This document shows positions 16,941 through 24,073 of a stretch of 64,000 nucleotides of DNA, in pieces. The DNA is taken from contig NZ_RBWU01000001.1 of the NCBI RefSeq assembly GCF_003634705.1, positions 310,001 to 374,000 on the forward strand, read 5' to 3'. The notes beneath the pieces were generated by a model. The model saw nothing but the letters and a program-made list of their open reading frames with translations. It was not told the origin of the DNA and did not search any database. A program made the translations under genes and the position numbers. Numbering within the stretch: the stretch's first letter is position 1; each line of letters starts with the position of its first letter. This DNA is from Actinomadura pelletieri DSM 43383 (GTDB lineage Bacteria; Actinomycetota; Actinomycetes; Streptosporangiales; Streptosporangiaceae).

Positions 16941-16972
16941 TTGACCTTGACGTAGCGTCAACGTTTGTAATG
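16941..16972 (+). promoter_or_regulatory. MerR-type promoter with perfect dyad
   Basis: A -35-like TTGACC at 16941 is followed by the perfect inverted repeat TTGACGTAGCGTCAA (16947-16961) and a TTTGTAAT-type -10 region. A dyad filling an over-long spacer is the hallmark of MerR-family target promoters. It reads toward the short leader frame and the membrane protein. The regulator is not adjacent; MerR proteins are encoded at 18426 and 19868. Confidence 0.5.
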
Positions 16973-16977
16973 AGGTC

Positions 16978-17058
16978 ATGGTCACGCTGGACATGCTCGT
17001 CACGCACACCGCCCCTGACCGGCCGGTACTCGTCCGCCCCGGGAACCGGCCGTGGTGA
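16978..17058 (+). CDS. Possible 26-residue leader peptide
   Basis: ATG at 16978 opens 26 codons (MVTLDMLVTHTAP...) that end with TGA at 17056-17058, overlapping a GTG start of the membrane-protein gene as GTGA. GAGG stands only 2 nt before the ATG, so initiation is doubtful unless the mRNA is nearly leaderless, which the position just after the -10 region would allow. It could couple translation to the downstream gene. Confidence 0.3.
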   Translation: MVTLDMLVTHTAPDRPVLVRPGNRPW

Positions 17059-17879
17059 GGTTCACGCGGGCCGCGATGTACATCGCGGTGCCCGCCAACC
17101 TGATCCTGCTGGTCCTGGCCGCGTCGGATGTGTCGTTGCCGCGCCCGCTGATCCTCGCAGGTCGGACGGCCGTCGTGACCGTACTGCTCCTGGAGGTCGT
17201 CGCGGGGGCTCGCCTCGTCCTCGCCGCGCGCCGGGCCGGGGCCGACTGGCGGACGGCGTTCCTGAGCGTCAAGAACCTCTTGCCGGAGAAGGCGCGCAGA
17301 ATCCTGTCCTTCGACACGAAGGGCCTGGTCAGCCTGGGCCTGCTGGTGGCACGGCGGCGGAACGGGGTGCCGCCGGGCGCGGTCGCCGTTCCCTACTCGG
17401 GCGGGCAACAGTCCCTTCAGCTGGCGTTCCTGTTCGCGATGGCAGCGGAAACCGCCGGCGCGGAACTGCTGCTACGGGGCCTGGGCGCCCCCGACGGGCT
17501 GCGCATCCTGATCCTGGTGGTGGACGTGTACTCGCTGCTAATCGTCCTGGCGATCGTCGCGGCCTGCGTCACCCGCCCGCACGTGCTTTCGGACGACGAA
17601 CTCCGCCTCCGCTACGGCGCCTTCTTCGATCTGCGCATTCCACGCGACCGGATCTCCTCGGTACGGCCCGTCCGCAACTTCAACGAGAACGGCAAGATCA
17701 CGGTGGTGGACGATCGCCTGTCGTTGGCCGTGGCATCGCAGACGAACGTGGTCGTCGAACTGGCCGAGCCGATCGTCGCCGTCCGTCCCCTGGGCGAGCG
17801 AGCCCTGGTACGCACCATCCGCTTCTACGCCGACGACCCAGCCCCCGTGATCGCCTCCTTCACCGACGTCCCCGTCTGA
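17055..17879 (+). CDS. Membrane protein with PH-like C-terminal domain, unknown function
   Basis: 274 residues. Two hydrophobic segments lie near the N-terminus (MYIAVPANLILLVLAASDV and RTAVVTVLLLEVVAGARLVLAA). Another pair follows near residues 115-175 (LQLAFLFAMAAETAGAELLL and ILILVVDVYSLLIVLAIVAAC). A soluble C-terminal part then has RLRYGAFFDLRIPRDRISSVRPV, the look of a bacterial PH-like (DUF304-type) domain. The gene has two adjacent GTG codons (17052, 17055) as possible starts. It stands alone behind a MerR-type promoter. No specific function can be given. Confidence 0.7.
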   Translation: MRFTRAAMYIAVPANLILLVLAASDVSLPRPLILAGRTAVVTVLLLEVVAGARLVLAARRAGADWRTAFLSVKNLLPEKARRILSFDTKGLVSLGLLVARRRNGVPPGAVAVPYSGGQQSLQLAFLFAMAAETAGAELLLRGLGAPDGLRILILVVDVYSLLIVLAIVAACVTRPHVLSDDELRLRYGAFFDLRIPRDRISSVRPVRNFNENGKITVVDDRLSLAVASQTNVVVELAEPIVAVRPLGERALVRTIRFYADDPAPVIASFTDVPV

Positions 17880-17940
17880 CAGACACCTCCCAGCGTCCCG
17901 CGAAGCCCCTCGACACACACCTAGTACCGGCCCCGAACTG

Positions 17941-18425
17941 GCCTCAACCCCACACAAACGCGTAACCCGCCCGATGCAGCAACACCGAAGGCCAGCAAAC
18001 CCCGCAGCAAAACACGTTCCCCCAGGCCCAGCCACACAGCAAGCCGCCAGGTAAGCGCAGCAGGCCGAGCCTGAAACAACGGCCTCAGCCGCACGCGAAC
18101 ACGTGACCCGCCCGATGCAGCGAAGCCAAAGGCAAACGAAACCAGGCAGACCGCGAAGCAAAACACGTTCCCCCAGGCCCGACCACGCAGCGAGCCGCCA
18201 GGCGAGCGCAGTGGGCCAGACCTGCAGTAAAAACAGCCTCAGCCCGCACACGAACGCGTTACCTGCCCGGTGCAGCGACGCCGAAGGCGAGCGCAACCGG
18301 GCAGATCGCGAAGCGATGCCGCGTTCGCCCCAGGAACGGTCACGCAGCGAGCCGCCAGGCGAGCAAAGTGGGCCGTGCCTGCAATCAACACAGCCGCAAG
18401 GCGAGGTGGGCCGTGCCTGCAGTCA
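17941..18425. repeat. Three degenerate tandem repeats of about 150 bp plus a partial unit
   Basis: Units begin with GCCTCA at 17941, 18082 and 18236. Each contains in order CCGCCCGATGCAGC-like, GAAGC-AAAACACGTTC-like, CACGCAGCGAGCCGCCAGG-like and TGGGCC-TGCCTGCA-like blocks. Unit lengths are about 141, 154 and 150 bp. A short fourth piece (18386-18425) repeats only the last block, ending at the stop of the MerR gene. Stop codons interrupt all frames, so the stretch is non-coding. It fills the gap between two convergent genes and may be a degenerating intergenic repeat family of the genome. Confidence 0.7.
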
Positions 18426-18905
18426 TCACGTGTCGCTGCGGCGTTGGAGTTCGGCGTTGAGGCGCTGCGCTTCGGCGAGCTGGTCTTCCAGGATGATGAT
18501 GCGGCAGGCGGCGTCCAGCGCGGTGCCCTCGTTGACCAGGTCGCGGGCGCGTTGGGCCAGGTGAAGCTGGTAGCGGGAGTAGCGGCGGTGGCCGCCGGCC
18601 GAGCGTTGCGGGACGAACAGTTTGGCGGCGTCCAGGCTGCGCAGGAAGGCGGGGGTTACGCCGAGGATGTCGGCGGCCCGGCCCATGCTGTAGGCGGGGT
18701 AGTCCTCGTCGTCCAGCTTGTCGTCGAGCGGGTTGTCCGGGGTGTCGCGGCGTGTGGCGTCGAGGGTGACTCCGGCGTCCGCGAGGGTGTCCTGCTCCGG
18801 ACCGGAGGGTGTGGTCCGGGGGTCTTGGTGTTCGGTGTGGCTACCGGTCTGAGCCGGTGGGGTTGGGTTCACAAAACCTTCCGTACTGCGCTGTGCCCAC
18901 GTCAT
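18426..18905 (-). CDS. MerR-family transcriptional regulator with long N-terminal tail
   Basis: 159 residues. The first 70 are acidic and Pro/Thr-rich and look disordered. Residues about 72-135 form a MerR DNA-binding domain (SMGRAADILGVTPAFLRSLDAAKLFVPQRSAGGHRRYSRYQL), followed by a short coiled coil (ILEDQLAEAQRLNAELQRR). There is no effector domain. The DNA-binding part is clearly related to the 115-residue MerR at 19868-20215, including the RSAGG-RRYSRY segment, which is also typical of HspR-like regulators. The start ATG at 18905 is assumed. Confidence 0.8.
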   Translation of the reverse strand: MTWAQRSTEGFVNPTPPAQTGSHTEHQDPRTTPSGPEQDTLADAGVTLDATRRDTPDNPLDDKLDDEDYPAYSMGRAADILGVTPAFLRSLDAAKLFVPQRSAGGHRRYSRYQLHLAQRARDLVNEGTALDAACRIIILEDQLAEAQRLNAELQRRSDT

Positions 18906-19407
18906 GGCGGGGCCTGTTCAGGGCCCGCTCGTGGTGTTGGTCTTCCGTTCGAACACGCCGGTGGCCCCGGCGCCAAGAGGCGGCGCCGGGGCCGAGAGGT
19001 ACAACACCGTATGCCTGACATCTGGTCGGCTGTCGTGCGCACCGACCGTGTGGCCGAGACATGGGGATCGCGGATGCGTGACCGCGGTTCACGTTCGTTC
19101 TGTGTGGCCGCGGTACCCGCGTGGCGTGACTGGAGCCTACTGCGGGCGATCCCGATGGTGCCGAGATCCTCCTTCCGTGTTCTTCTACCTGTCTTCTTCC
19201 TGCACTTACCTTCGTACCTCCGGTGGCCCCTCGACCACCGGGCGCGCGACCGACCGCCGGGGTCACATGCCTTGCGTCGACTCCGGCGCTTCCACATCGC
19301 GCCATCCATCTGTCCGGGCAGTTCGTCCTCTGCCGCGTCTCATGGACTTCTTTCCCTTCGATGGCAGTAAGCCTACCCCATCGTCCCGCGAATATCTACC
19401 CCGACCA
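18906..19407. other. Intergenic region upstream of the MerR gene
   Basis: About 500 bp with no convincing reading frame. It contains a perfect 12-bp GC hairpin (18963-18974 with 18982-18993, 7-nt loop) 58 bp upstream of the MerR start, which could terminate transcription arriving from the STAS gene or sit in the MerR 5' region. Pyrimidine-rich tracts occur at 19150-19210. Confidence 0.5.
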
Positions 19408-19815
19408 CTACAGATTTTCCTGGGTCGGCGGAGGTGACTTTCCCTGCCCGGTGTCGGGCTCCTCGGCGCGGGTGACCTGGTGGGCGTGGACGGCCACATC
19501 GGCCGTCGCGTAGATGGGGAAGACCCGGGTGAGCTGCGTGCTCCGCAGGACGTTCCGGACGCGGTGGCTGACACTGGAGAGGCTGATCGAGCCGTGCTGG
19601 GCCTGCAGGTGGTCGTGGATCGCGACCAGGACACCGAGCCCGCCCGAGTCGATCAGTGGGACGGCGTGCAGGTCCAGGATCAGGTGGCGGGCCCCGGACG
19701 CGACCAGGCCGGTCAGGTCCTCGCGCAGATGGGCGCTGGTCGCCACGTCGATCTCGCCGGTCAGGACCGCCACTGCCAGGTCCCGATGACGACGATGGGT
19801 GATGGTCAAGGGCAT
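19408..19815 (-). CDS. STAS-domain anti-sigma factor antagonist
   Basis: 135 residues. The STAS pattern is clear: AVLTGEIDVATSAHLREDL, HLILDLHAVPLIDSGGLGVLVAIHD with the phosphorylatable Ser of the DSGG motif, then LSSVSHRVRNVLRSTQLTRVFPIYAT. Such proteins bind and sequester RsbW-like anti-sigma kinases. The last 20 residues are a hydrophilic tail. It is the third gene of the hsp20-merR-STAS run on the minus strand, 52 bp after the MerR gene. Its kinase partner is not adjacent; an RsbW-like ATPase is encoded at 49130. Confidence 0.88.
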   Translation of the reverse strand: MPLTITHRRHRDLAVAVLTGEIDVATSAHLREDLTGLVASGARHLILDLHAVPLIDSGGLGVLVAIHDHLQAQHGSISLSSVSHRVRNVLRSTQLTRVFPIYATADVAVHAHQVTRAEEPDTGQGKSPPPTQENL

Positions 19816-19867
19816 GCGCTGCTCCCTCCCTGCCCCCGCATGGCCGTTCCGGACTTCGGTCGTGCGC

Positions 19868-20215
19868 TCAGGATGAGACGGTCGCGGCTCCGGTGCCGGC
19901 GTCCGCTCCGCCCAACTCGGTCAGCCGCCGGGCGAGCTCGTCGCGTTCGCGGGTCACCCGGGCCAATTCTTGCTGGAGCTCGAAGATGCGGCGAATGGCG
20001 GGCAGGGTCATGCCTTCGCCCACCATCCCGACGACCTGCTGGATGCGGCCGATCTCGTATCGGGAGTAGCGGCGCTGCCCGCCCGCCGAGCGTCGCGGGG
20101 ACACGACCTGGTGGTCGTCGATTCGCCGGAGGAACGCCTGCTGCACATGCAGCATGTCGGCGACCTGTCCCACGGTGAACAGGGCCGCGTGTTCGTCGTC
20201 CATGGGCAGCGTCAT
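19868..20215 (-). CDS. HspR-like MerR-family regulator
   Basis: 115 residues. HTH residues about 13-75 (FTVGQVADMLHVQQAFLRRIDDHQVVSPRRSAGGQRRYSRYEI) are followed by a coiled coil (IFELQQELARVTRERDELARRLTEL). It lies 178 bp downstream of the hsp20 gene on the same strand, so autoregulation of an hsp20 operon is the natural reading, as with HspR and dnaK in actinobacteria. The start at 20215 has GGAGG very close; the ATG at 20203 (MDDEHAAL) is an alternative. Confidence 0.85.
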   Translation of the reverse strand: MTLPMDDEHAALFTVGQVADMLHVQQAFLRRIDDHQVVSPRRSAGGQRRYSRYEIGRIQQVVGMVGEGMTLPAIRRIFELQQELARVTRERDELARRLTELGGADAGTGAATVSS

Positions 20216-20392
20216 CGCCCCTCCCTTCTTCGTGATCCCGCGGAGATGACCCGGTACCGGAAGGCGGGCGGCCCCGCCCGGCGAGACGGCGGCGTGACCC
20301 TCGATGCCGCTCGCCGAGGCGGGGCCGCGAACCGGCTCGTCACCACATGCACCGGCGGATCGTCGAAGCGCCGCGAGCCGGAGTTCCGCACA

Positions 20393-20833
20393 TCAGCCCC
20401 TGATGGCCTTCCGGCCGTCGCCGCCCTGCCGGACGGCGACCTTACGGGGCCGGGCCTTCTCCAGGACCGGGATCCGGACGGCCAGCACGCCGTTGTCGTA
20501 GGCCGCCTCGATCTTGTCGGCGTCCAGGTGGTCGGACAGGTAGACGCGGCGGGCGAAGGAGCCCATCGGCCGTTCGTGGACGAACAGGCGCTCGTCCTCG
20601 TCGAACTGCTCCTCGCGCCGCGCGGTCACCGACAGGACGCCGCGGTCGACGGTGACCTCGATCGAGCCGGGGTCGATGCCGGGCAGGTCGAACCGGAGGA
20701 CGACGTCGTCGGCGCGGCGGATGCCGTCCATCGGCATGCTCGTGCCGTTGACGTGTCCGGTGACCTGACGGACGGCCCGGTCGAACTGGCGCTCGAACTC
20801 CTGCACGAAGGGGTCGATCGACGTCAGCAGCAT
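20393..20833 (-). CDS. Hsp20/alpha-crystallin small heat-shock protein
   Basis: 146 residues from the ATG at 20833, which has an ideal GGAGGTGA 7 nt upstream; longer frames to 20932 lack this. The alpha-crystallin domain occupies about residues 45-135: VVLRFDLPGIDPGSIEVTVDRGVLSVTARRE, a GSFARRVYLSDHLDADKIEAAYDNGVLAVRIPV block with the A-x-x-x-n-GVL signature, and a basic tail. It acts as an ATP-independent holdase in the cytoplasm. A MerR-type promoter with TTGACA/TATACT lies about 80-110 bp upstream. Confidence 0.92.
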   Translation of the reverse strand: MLLTSIDPFVQEFERQFDRAVRQVTGHVNGTSMPMDGIRRADDVVLRFDLPGIDPGSIEVTVDRGVLSVTARREEQFDEDERLFVHERPMGSFARRVYLSDHLDADKIEAAYDNGVLAVRIPVLEKARPRKVAVRQGGDGRKAIRG

Positions 20834-20912
20834 CGTTGCTTCACCTCCGAAGATCCCCGGGTTCTCCACGCCCGGGACGTTTGCCTTCATCAAGAGGAAA
20901 CCTACAACTCGA

Positions 20913-20943
20913 AGTATAGATTCCTGCCCCACGTGCTTGTCAA
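20913..20943 (-). promoter_or_regulatory. hsp20 promoter with 19-bp spacer
   Basis: On the minus strand TTGACA (20943-20938) and TATACT (20918-20913) are near-consensus boxes separated by exactly 19 bp. That spacing is too long for free sigma-70 use and is typical for MerR-family-activated promoters. A canonical HspR HAIR element (CTTGAGT-N7-ACTCAAG) was looked for and is not present here. Confidence 0.65.
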
Positions 20944-21064
20944 ACCTCCTGCTACCCCTCTCGTAGTTACCTCCAACTTCACTTGATTAGTTCATGCTCC
21001 ATGGGGTATAGGAAGCAGTGAGATCGGTCGTTGACCTGGTGACGCTGACATAGGTTCCGGGGGA

Positions 21065-21754
21065 GTGATCGATATATACGGCTTGGCGCCGGCGCGGGCG
21101 GACCGCAAGTTCGCAGAGCTGATCTGCGCCGACGACCAGTGGCTGTGCGACAGGTTCGACGCCCTGGTCGCGGCCATCGGCGGTGAACCGTCCGCCAGGC
21201 CCGGACCGCCCGCTCCCCCGCCTCCCCCACCGACCGGGCGACCGCGAGCACCTCCGCCGGGAGACACGCCGCACATCACCTGTCCGTGTCGGCGAGGAAC
21301 CACGCGCATACGTCTCGTTGTAGCTCAGCTGCACCCCTGGGTCGGCGGCTACTTACGGCCGCCGACCCCGGCAAGTCGTCCCCGCGCGCCGTGCCCTGAG
21401 CGCGGGGTTCAGACCAGGAGCCGCAGTGGACTCTCGATCACGCTGACCAGCGTCGCCATCCCTCGGGCCGCCAAGGCGCCGTCGATGACGCGATGGTCGG
21501 CGGACGGCACGAGGCTCAGCGCGTCCAGTGGAATCGAGCGTGAAGGACGGTTGACCGCCGACCGTCGCCGCAGCAGAGAGGTCAGATCCGGACCAGCATC
21601 TTGCCGGTGTTACGCCCCTCGAACAGCCCCAGGAACGCTTCCGGAGCCCGGTCGATGCCCTCGACGACCGTCTCCTCGGTCACCACGCGTCCCTCGGCCA
21701 GCCACCTGGCCATCTCGTCACGGAACCTGCCGTACAGGTCCTGATGGTCGGTGA
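21065..21754 (+). CDS. Doubtful small-protein gene; only the first part looks coding
   Basis: GTG at 21065 opens a frame whose first 45 residues (IDIYGLAPARADRKFAELI...) look like a genuine small actinobacterial protein, followed by a Pro-rich stretch. After about codon 75 the frame loses coding character and runs antisense to an E2 remnant and the oxidoreductase gene, so the native gene was probably shorter and frameshifted, ending near 21325. A GGGGGAG touches the start without spacing. A TTGACC-type element stands 30 bp upstream, similar to that at 16941. Confidence 0.25.
   Translation: MIDIYGLAPARADRKFAELICADDQWLCDRFDALVAAIGGEPSARPGPPAPPPPPPTGRPRAPPPGDTPHITCPCRRGTTRIRLVVAQLHPWVGGYLRPPTPASRPRAPCPERGVQTRSRSGLSITLTSVAIPRAAKAPSMTRWSADGTRLSASSGIEREGRLTADRRRSREVRSGPASCRCYAPRTAPGTLPEPGRCPRRPSPRSPRVPRPATWPSRHGTCRTGPDGR
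21339..21368. terminator. Hairpin between small frame and E2 remnant
   Basis: A perfect 11-bp inverted repeat (21339-21349 with 21358-21368, 8-nt loop TACTTACG) lies between convergent coding remnants, 40 bp beyond the stop of the acyltransferase fragment. It probably acts as a terminator for either strand. Confidence 0.55.
21409..21581 (-). pseudogene. C-terminal remnant of a 2-oxoacid dehydrogenase E2 acyltransferase
   Basis: Reading the minus strand toward TGA at 21409 gives about 55 residues with SADHRVIDGALAARGMATL and VIESPLRLLV. The DHRxxDG motif is the catalytic block of dihydrolipoamide acyltransferases and stands right at the C-terminus, as in intact E2 proteins of about 400 residues. 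The catalytic domain upstream and the lipoyl domain are absent: an unrelated oxidoreductase gene ends directly at 21582. It is a deletion remnant with no start codon. Confidence 0.7.
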
Positions 21755-22592
21755 TGATGAACCCGCGCAGGGTCAGCCGACGGCTGACGAGCCGGCCGAG
21801 GTTGCGGGGCCCCGGCGCCTCGTCCTCGGAGTTGTAGCCGGAGATCGACCCGCACAGCGCCGCCCGGCCGAAATCGTTCATCACCTCCACCGCCGCCTCC
21901 AGCAGAGGCCCCCCGACGTTGTCGAAGTAGACGTCGATCCCGCCCGGCGCCAGCTCCGCGAGACGGCGTGGCAGGTCGGGCTCGTGATAGTCGAATCCCG
22001 CGTCGAACCCGAACCGTTCGGTCAGGGCGGTCACCTTCTCCGGTGACCCGGCCGAGCCGATCACCCGCGCCGCGCCCTTGAGCTTGGCGATCTGCCCGGC
22101 GACGCTGCCCACCGCTCCGGCGGCTCCGGAGACGAACACGACGTCCCCGTCCCGCAGATCGGCGATGTGCGTCATGCCGACGTACGCGGTGAAACCGGTG
22201 ATGCCCAGGGGGCCGAGGTAGGCCGAAGTGGGCAGGTCGGGCAGCTCGTCGACCCTGCTGAACAGCTTGCCCTCTCCCTGGGCGACATCGCGCCAGCCCA
22301 GGAAGTGCGTCACCAGATCGCCGACCCTCAGGTCGGCCGCCCGCGACTCGACCACCCGCCCCACGGCGTCGCCGGTCATCGTCCGGCCCAGTTCGAACGG
22401 CGGAATGTAGGACGCGGCGTCCCGCATCCGGCCACGCATGTACGGGTCGACCGAGACGAAGTCGTTCACGACCCGCGCCTCGCCGTGCCGGAGGGCCGGC
22501 AGTTCCTCGGTCACGATCTCGAAGTCCTCGGCGACGGGAAGCCCGTCCGGGCGCCGGACGAGGCGCACCTGTGTGCTGATGCCGTCGGTCAC
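21582..22592 (-). CDS. NADP-dependent zinc-free oxidoreductase (MDR family, CurA/LTB4DH-like)
   Basis: 336 residues. The pattern is that of double-bond reductases: DFVSVDPYMRGRM, RTMTGDAVGRVVES, PTSAYLGPLGITGFTAYVGM, then VFVSGAAGAVGSVAGQIAKLKGAARVIGSAGS (NADP-binding), FDYHEPDLPRRLAELAPGGIDVYFDNVGG and RGFIITDHQDLYGRF. It reduces alpha,beta-unsaturated carbonyl compounds with NADPH. A TetR regulator is encoded 22 bp upstream on the same strand, suggesting a regulated detoxification operon. Confidence 0.9.
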   Translation of the reverse strand: MTDGISTQVRLVRRPDGLPVAEDFEIVTEELPALRHGEARVVNDFVSVDPYMRGRMRDAASYIPPFELGRTMTGDAVGRVVESRAADLRVGDLVTHFLGWRDVAQGEGKLFSRVDELPDLPTSAYLGPLGITGFTAYVGMTHIADLRDGDVVFVSGAAGAVGSVAGQIAKLKGAARVIGSAGSPEKVTALTERFGFDAGFDYHEPDLPRRLAELAPGGIDVYFDNVGGPLLEAAVEVMNDFGRAALCGSISGYNSEDEAPGPRNLGRLVSRRLTLRGFIITDHQDLYGRFRDEMARWLAEGRVVTEETVVEGIDRAPEAFLGLFEGRNTGKMLVRI

Positions 22593-22614
22593 ATGACCAC
22601 CTTTCAGGTCAGGC

Positions 22615-23214
22615 TCACATCGAGTCGGGCACCAGTGCCTCGACCATGGTGATGGCGCGCTCGGTGTCGGCCCGCAGCCTGTCGTTGTCCTGGTGCGCGT
22701 TCCATTGCAGGTTCATGCCGTCGAGGACGGCGATGATCATTCGGCTGAGTTCGTTGATGATCGACTCGTCCTCGCCCTCGCGCATCGAGGCGCGCAGGAC
22801 GGCGTCGTAGCGGTCCACCGACAGCGAGTAGACATCGGCCGCCAGCAGCGACTTCTCCCCGGGCTGCCGCATCGTCCACTGGAGGAGGTCGAACTGCGCC
22901 CGCGCGTAGTCCTCGTTCGCCATGATGAAGTCGACGCCGCGGGTGAGCAGGCGGACGGCCGCCGCGCGAAGCCCCTCCTTGGGCGCGTCCTCGGCGACGC
23001 CCGCGGCCTCCGCGACCAGGTTCGCCTGGCGTTCGAAGACGGCCCAGAACAGTTCGTGCTTGGTGTGAAAGCAGTAGTGCAGCGTGGCGAGCGGGGCGCC
23101 GGCCTCCTCCGCGATGCGACGTGTGGTCGCCCCCGCGACGCCGTGCTCCGCTATCACCTTGAGCGTCGCGTTCAGAAAGTCCACGCGTCGACGCTCAGCC
23201 GGCACGCGAGCCAT
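22615..23214 (-). CDS. TetR-family transcriptional regulator
   Basis: 199 residues. The N-terminal HTH (residues about 8-55) reads RRVDFLNATLKVIAEHGVAGATTRRIAEEAGAPLATLHYCFHTKHELFWAVF, and the rest is a helical ligand-binding domain. It is co-directional with and 22 bp upstream of the NADP oxidoreductase, and it follows a truncated dehydrogenase gene that still has a perfect TetR-like operator in front of it (23634-23654). It likely represses these genes and responds to a small hydrophobic ligand. Confidence 0.9.
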   Translation of the reverse strand: MARVPAERRRVDFLNATLKVIAEHGVAGATTRRIAEEAGAPLATLHYCFHTKHELFWAVFERQANLVAEAAGVAEDAPKEGLRAAAVRLLTRGVDFIMANEDYARAQFDLLQWTMRQPGEKSLLAADVYSLSVDRYDAVLRASMREGEDESIINELSRMIIAVLDGMNLQWNAHQDNDRLRADTERAITMVEALVPDSM

Positions 23215-23240
23215 GAACGCCTCCTAGTCGATCGACCAAG

Positions 23241-23600
23241 TCAGTTGTCTAGATAACGCTTCGATCGTAGCCTCCCCAGGGTGTAAAAGCTCGAGGCTTC
23301 AAGCTCGTCCGCCTCTTGAGGTTGCCCGGTGGTGAGATTGACCAGGTCGACACCCTGAAGTGAGGCGACCGGCTCCAGCCGCTCCGCCAGTGCGGCGTAG
23401 TCGGACAGCATCGAGATCGTGACCGGGCTGACGGCCAGCGCCTCCTCGAACCCCTCCGCCACCGTGGCCCCGCCCTCCCGTAGGGGCCTGGTCTTGGTGG
23501 ACGTCCGATTCCAGACCGTGACGGTACGGCCTCGCTCCATCAGCACCCGGACGATCGCGGCCCCCATGAAACCCGCACCCAGGACGGTCACATCGGTCAT
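23241..23600 (-). pseudogene. Truncated NAD(P)-binding dehydrogenase (6PGDH/imine-reductase type)
   Basis: 119 codons where about 290 are expected. The N-terminus is perfect for this family: DVTVLGAGFMGAAIVRVLMERG (Rossmann GxGxxG), TVWNRTSTKTRPL, GATVAEGFEEAL and LVNLTTGQPQEADELE. At about residue 102 similarity stops and an unrelated tail (SSFYTLGRLRSKRYLDN) leads to the stop. The substrate-binding helical domain is missing, apparently deleted up to the TetR promoter. It may still be expressed, but it cannot be a complete enzyme. Confidence 0.75.
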
Positions 23601-24073
23601 CTTGCTCCTCCGGGAACGTCACCGGCCACTGACATGAACAAGCGACTTGTTCATATGACCAAATCGAGGACCGGCGCCGCCGATGTCAAGGAACAGGCAC
23701 CCCCACCTTCACCCAACGGCCCAGGTGAACCCGTGTTTCCGATGCCGCGACGCGCGCCGCCGGCCGACCCGAGGCGCCCCCGCCTGAGCAGTCGTAGAAC
23801 GCAACGCCGACGCCGCGCCGCATGGCGCCCCTTTGCCCGCCACCATGACGCCACGTTTAGACTCGCATGGCGCCCTTTAATTTCGGCTCGACGGCAACGG
23901 ATCGCATTTCGATTACCAGGTGATCTCAGTCCCGTTCCGCTACGGAAACATTGCCGTCCCAGGAAGCGGCGGACGAGTGAACCGCAGCCAGTTTGCCACG
24001 GTGGGGTTCCCAAACAGCGCGCCCTCGCCTACCTTTCGGTGAGCAATCGTGCCCGCTCCCGATCGGTGGTGTG
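23601..24073. other. Intergenic region with TetR-type operator
   Basis: About 470 bp between the divergent truncated dehydrogenase and symporter genes. The only clear signal is the palindrome at 23634-23654. The rest shows no believable frame; 23870-23960 is less GC-rich and may contain the symporter promoter. Confidence 0.5.
23634..23654. promoter_or_regulatory. Perfect 9-3-9 palindrome, TetR-type operator
   Basis: ATGAACAAG-CGA-CTTGTTCAT is a perfect inverted repeat 34 bp upstream of the truncated dehydrogenase start. Size and symmetry fit a TetR-family operator, and a TetR gene lies at 22615-23214, so binding by that regulator is a reasonable inference. Confidence 0.7.

Larger units (their letters stand above)
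16581..17054. other. Intergenic region between divergent transcription units
   Basis: About 470 bp separate the lipoprotein gene (minus) from the membrane-protein gene (plus). It holds an AT-rich patch near 16769-16800 that stands out from the GC-rich surroundings, a MerR-type dyad at 16941-16970 and a possible 26-codon leader frame. No other convincing coding signal is present. Confidence 0.6.

Noticed and set aside
16887-17408. 173-codon minus-strand frame over the MerR dyad
   Set aside because: Antisense to the membrane-protein gene and the regulatory region, with no family pattern.
20834-20990. Search for a HAIR element for HspR near hsp20
   Set aside because: No CTTGAGT-N7-ACTCAAG was found; only partial half-site-like strings (CTTCGAGT, CTCTTG) occur.
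21300-21340. tRNA-like string GTAGCTCAGCTG
   Set aside because: It resembles the D-arm region of tRNAs, but no acceptor stem, anticodon arm or T-arm can be formed around it.
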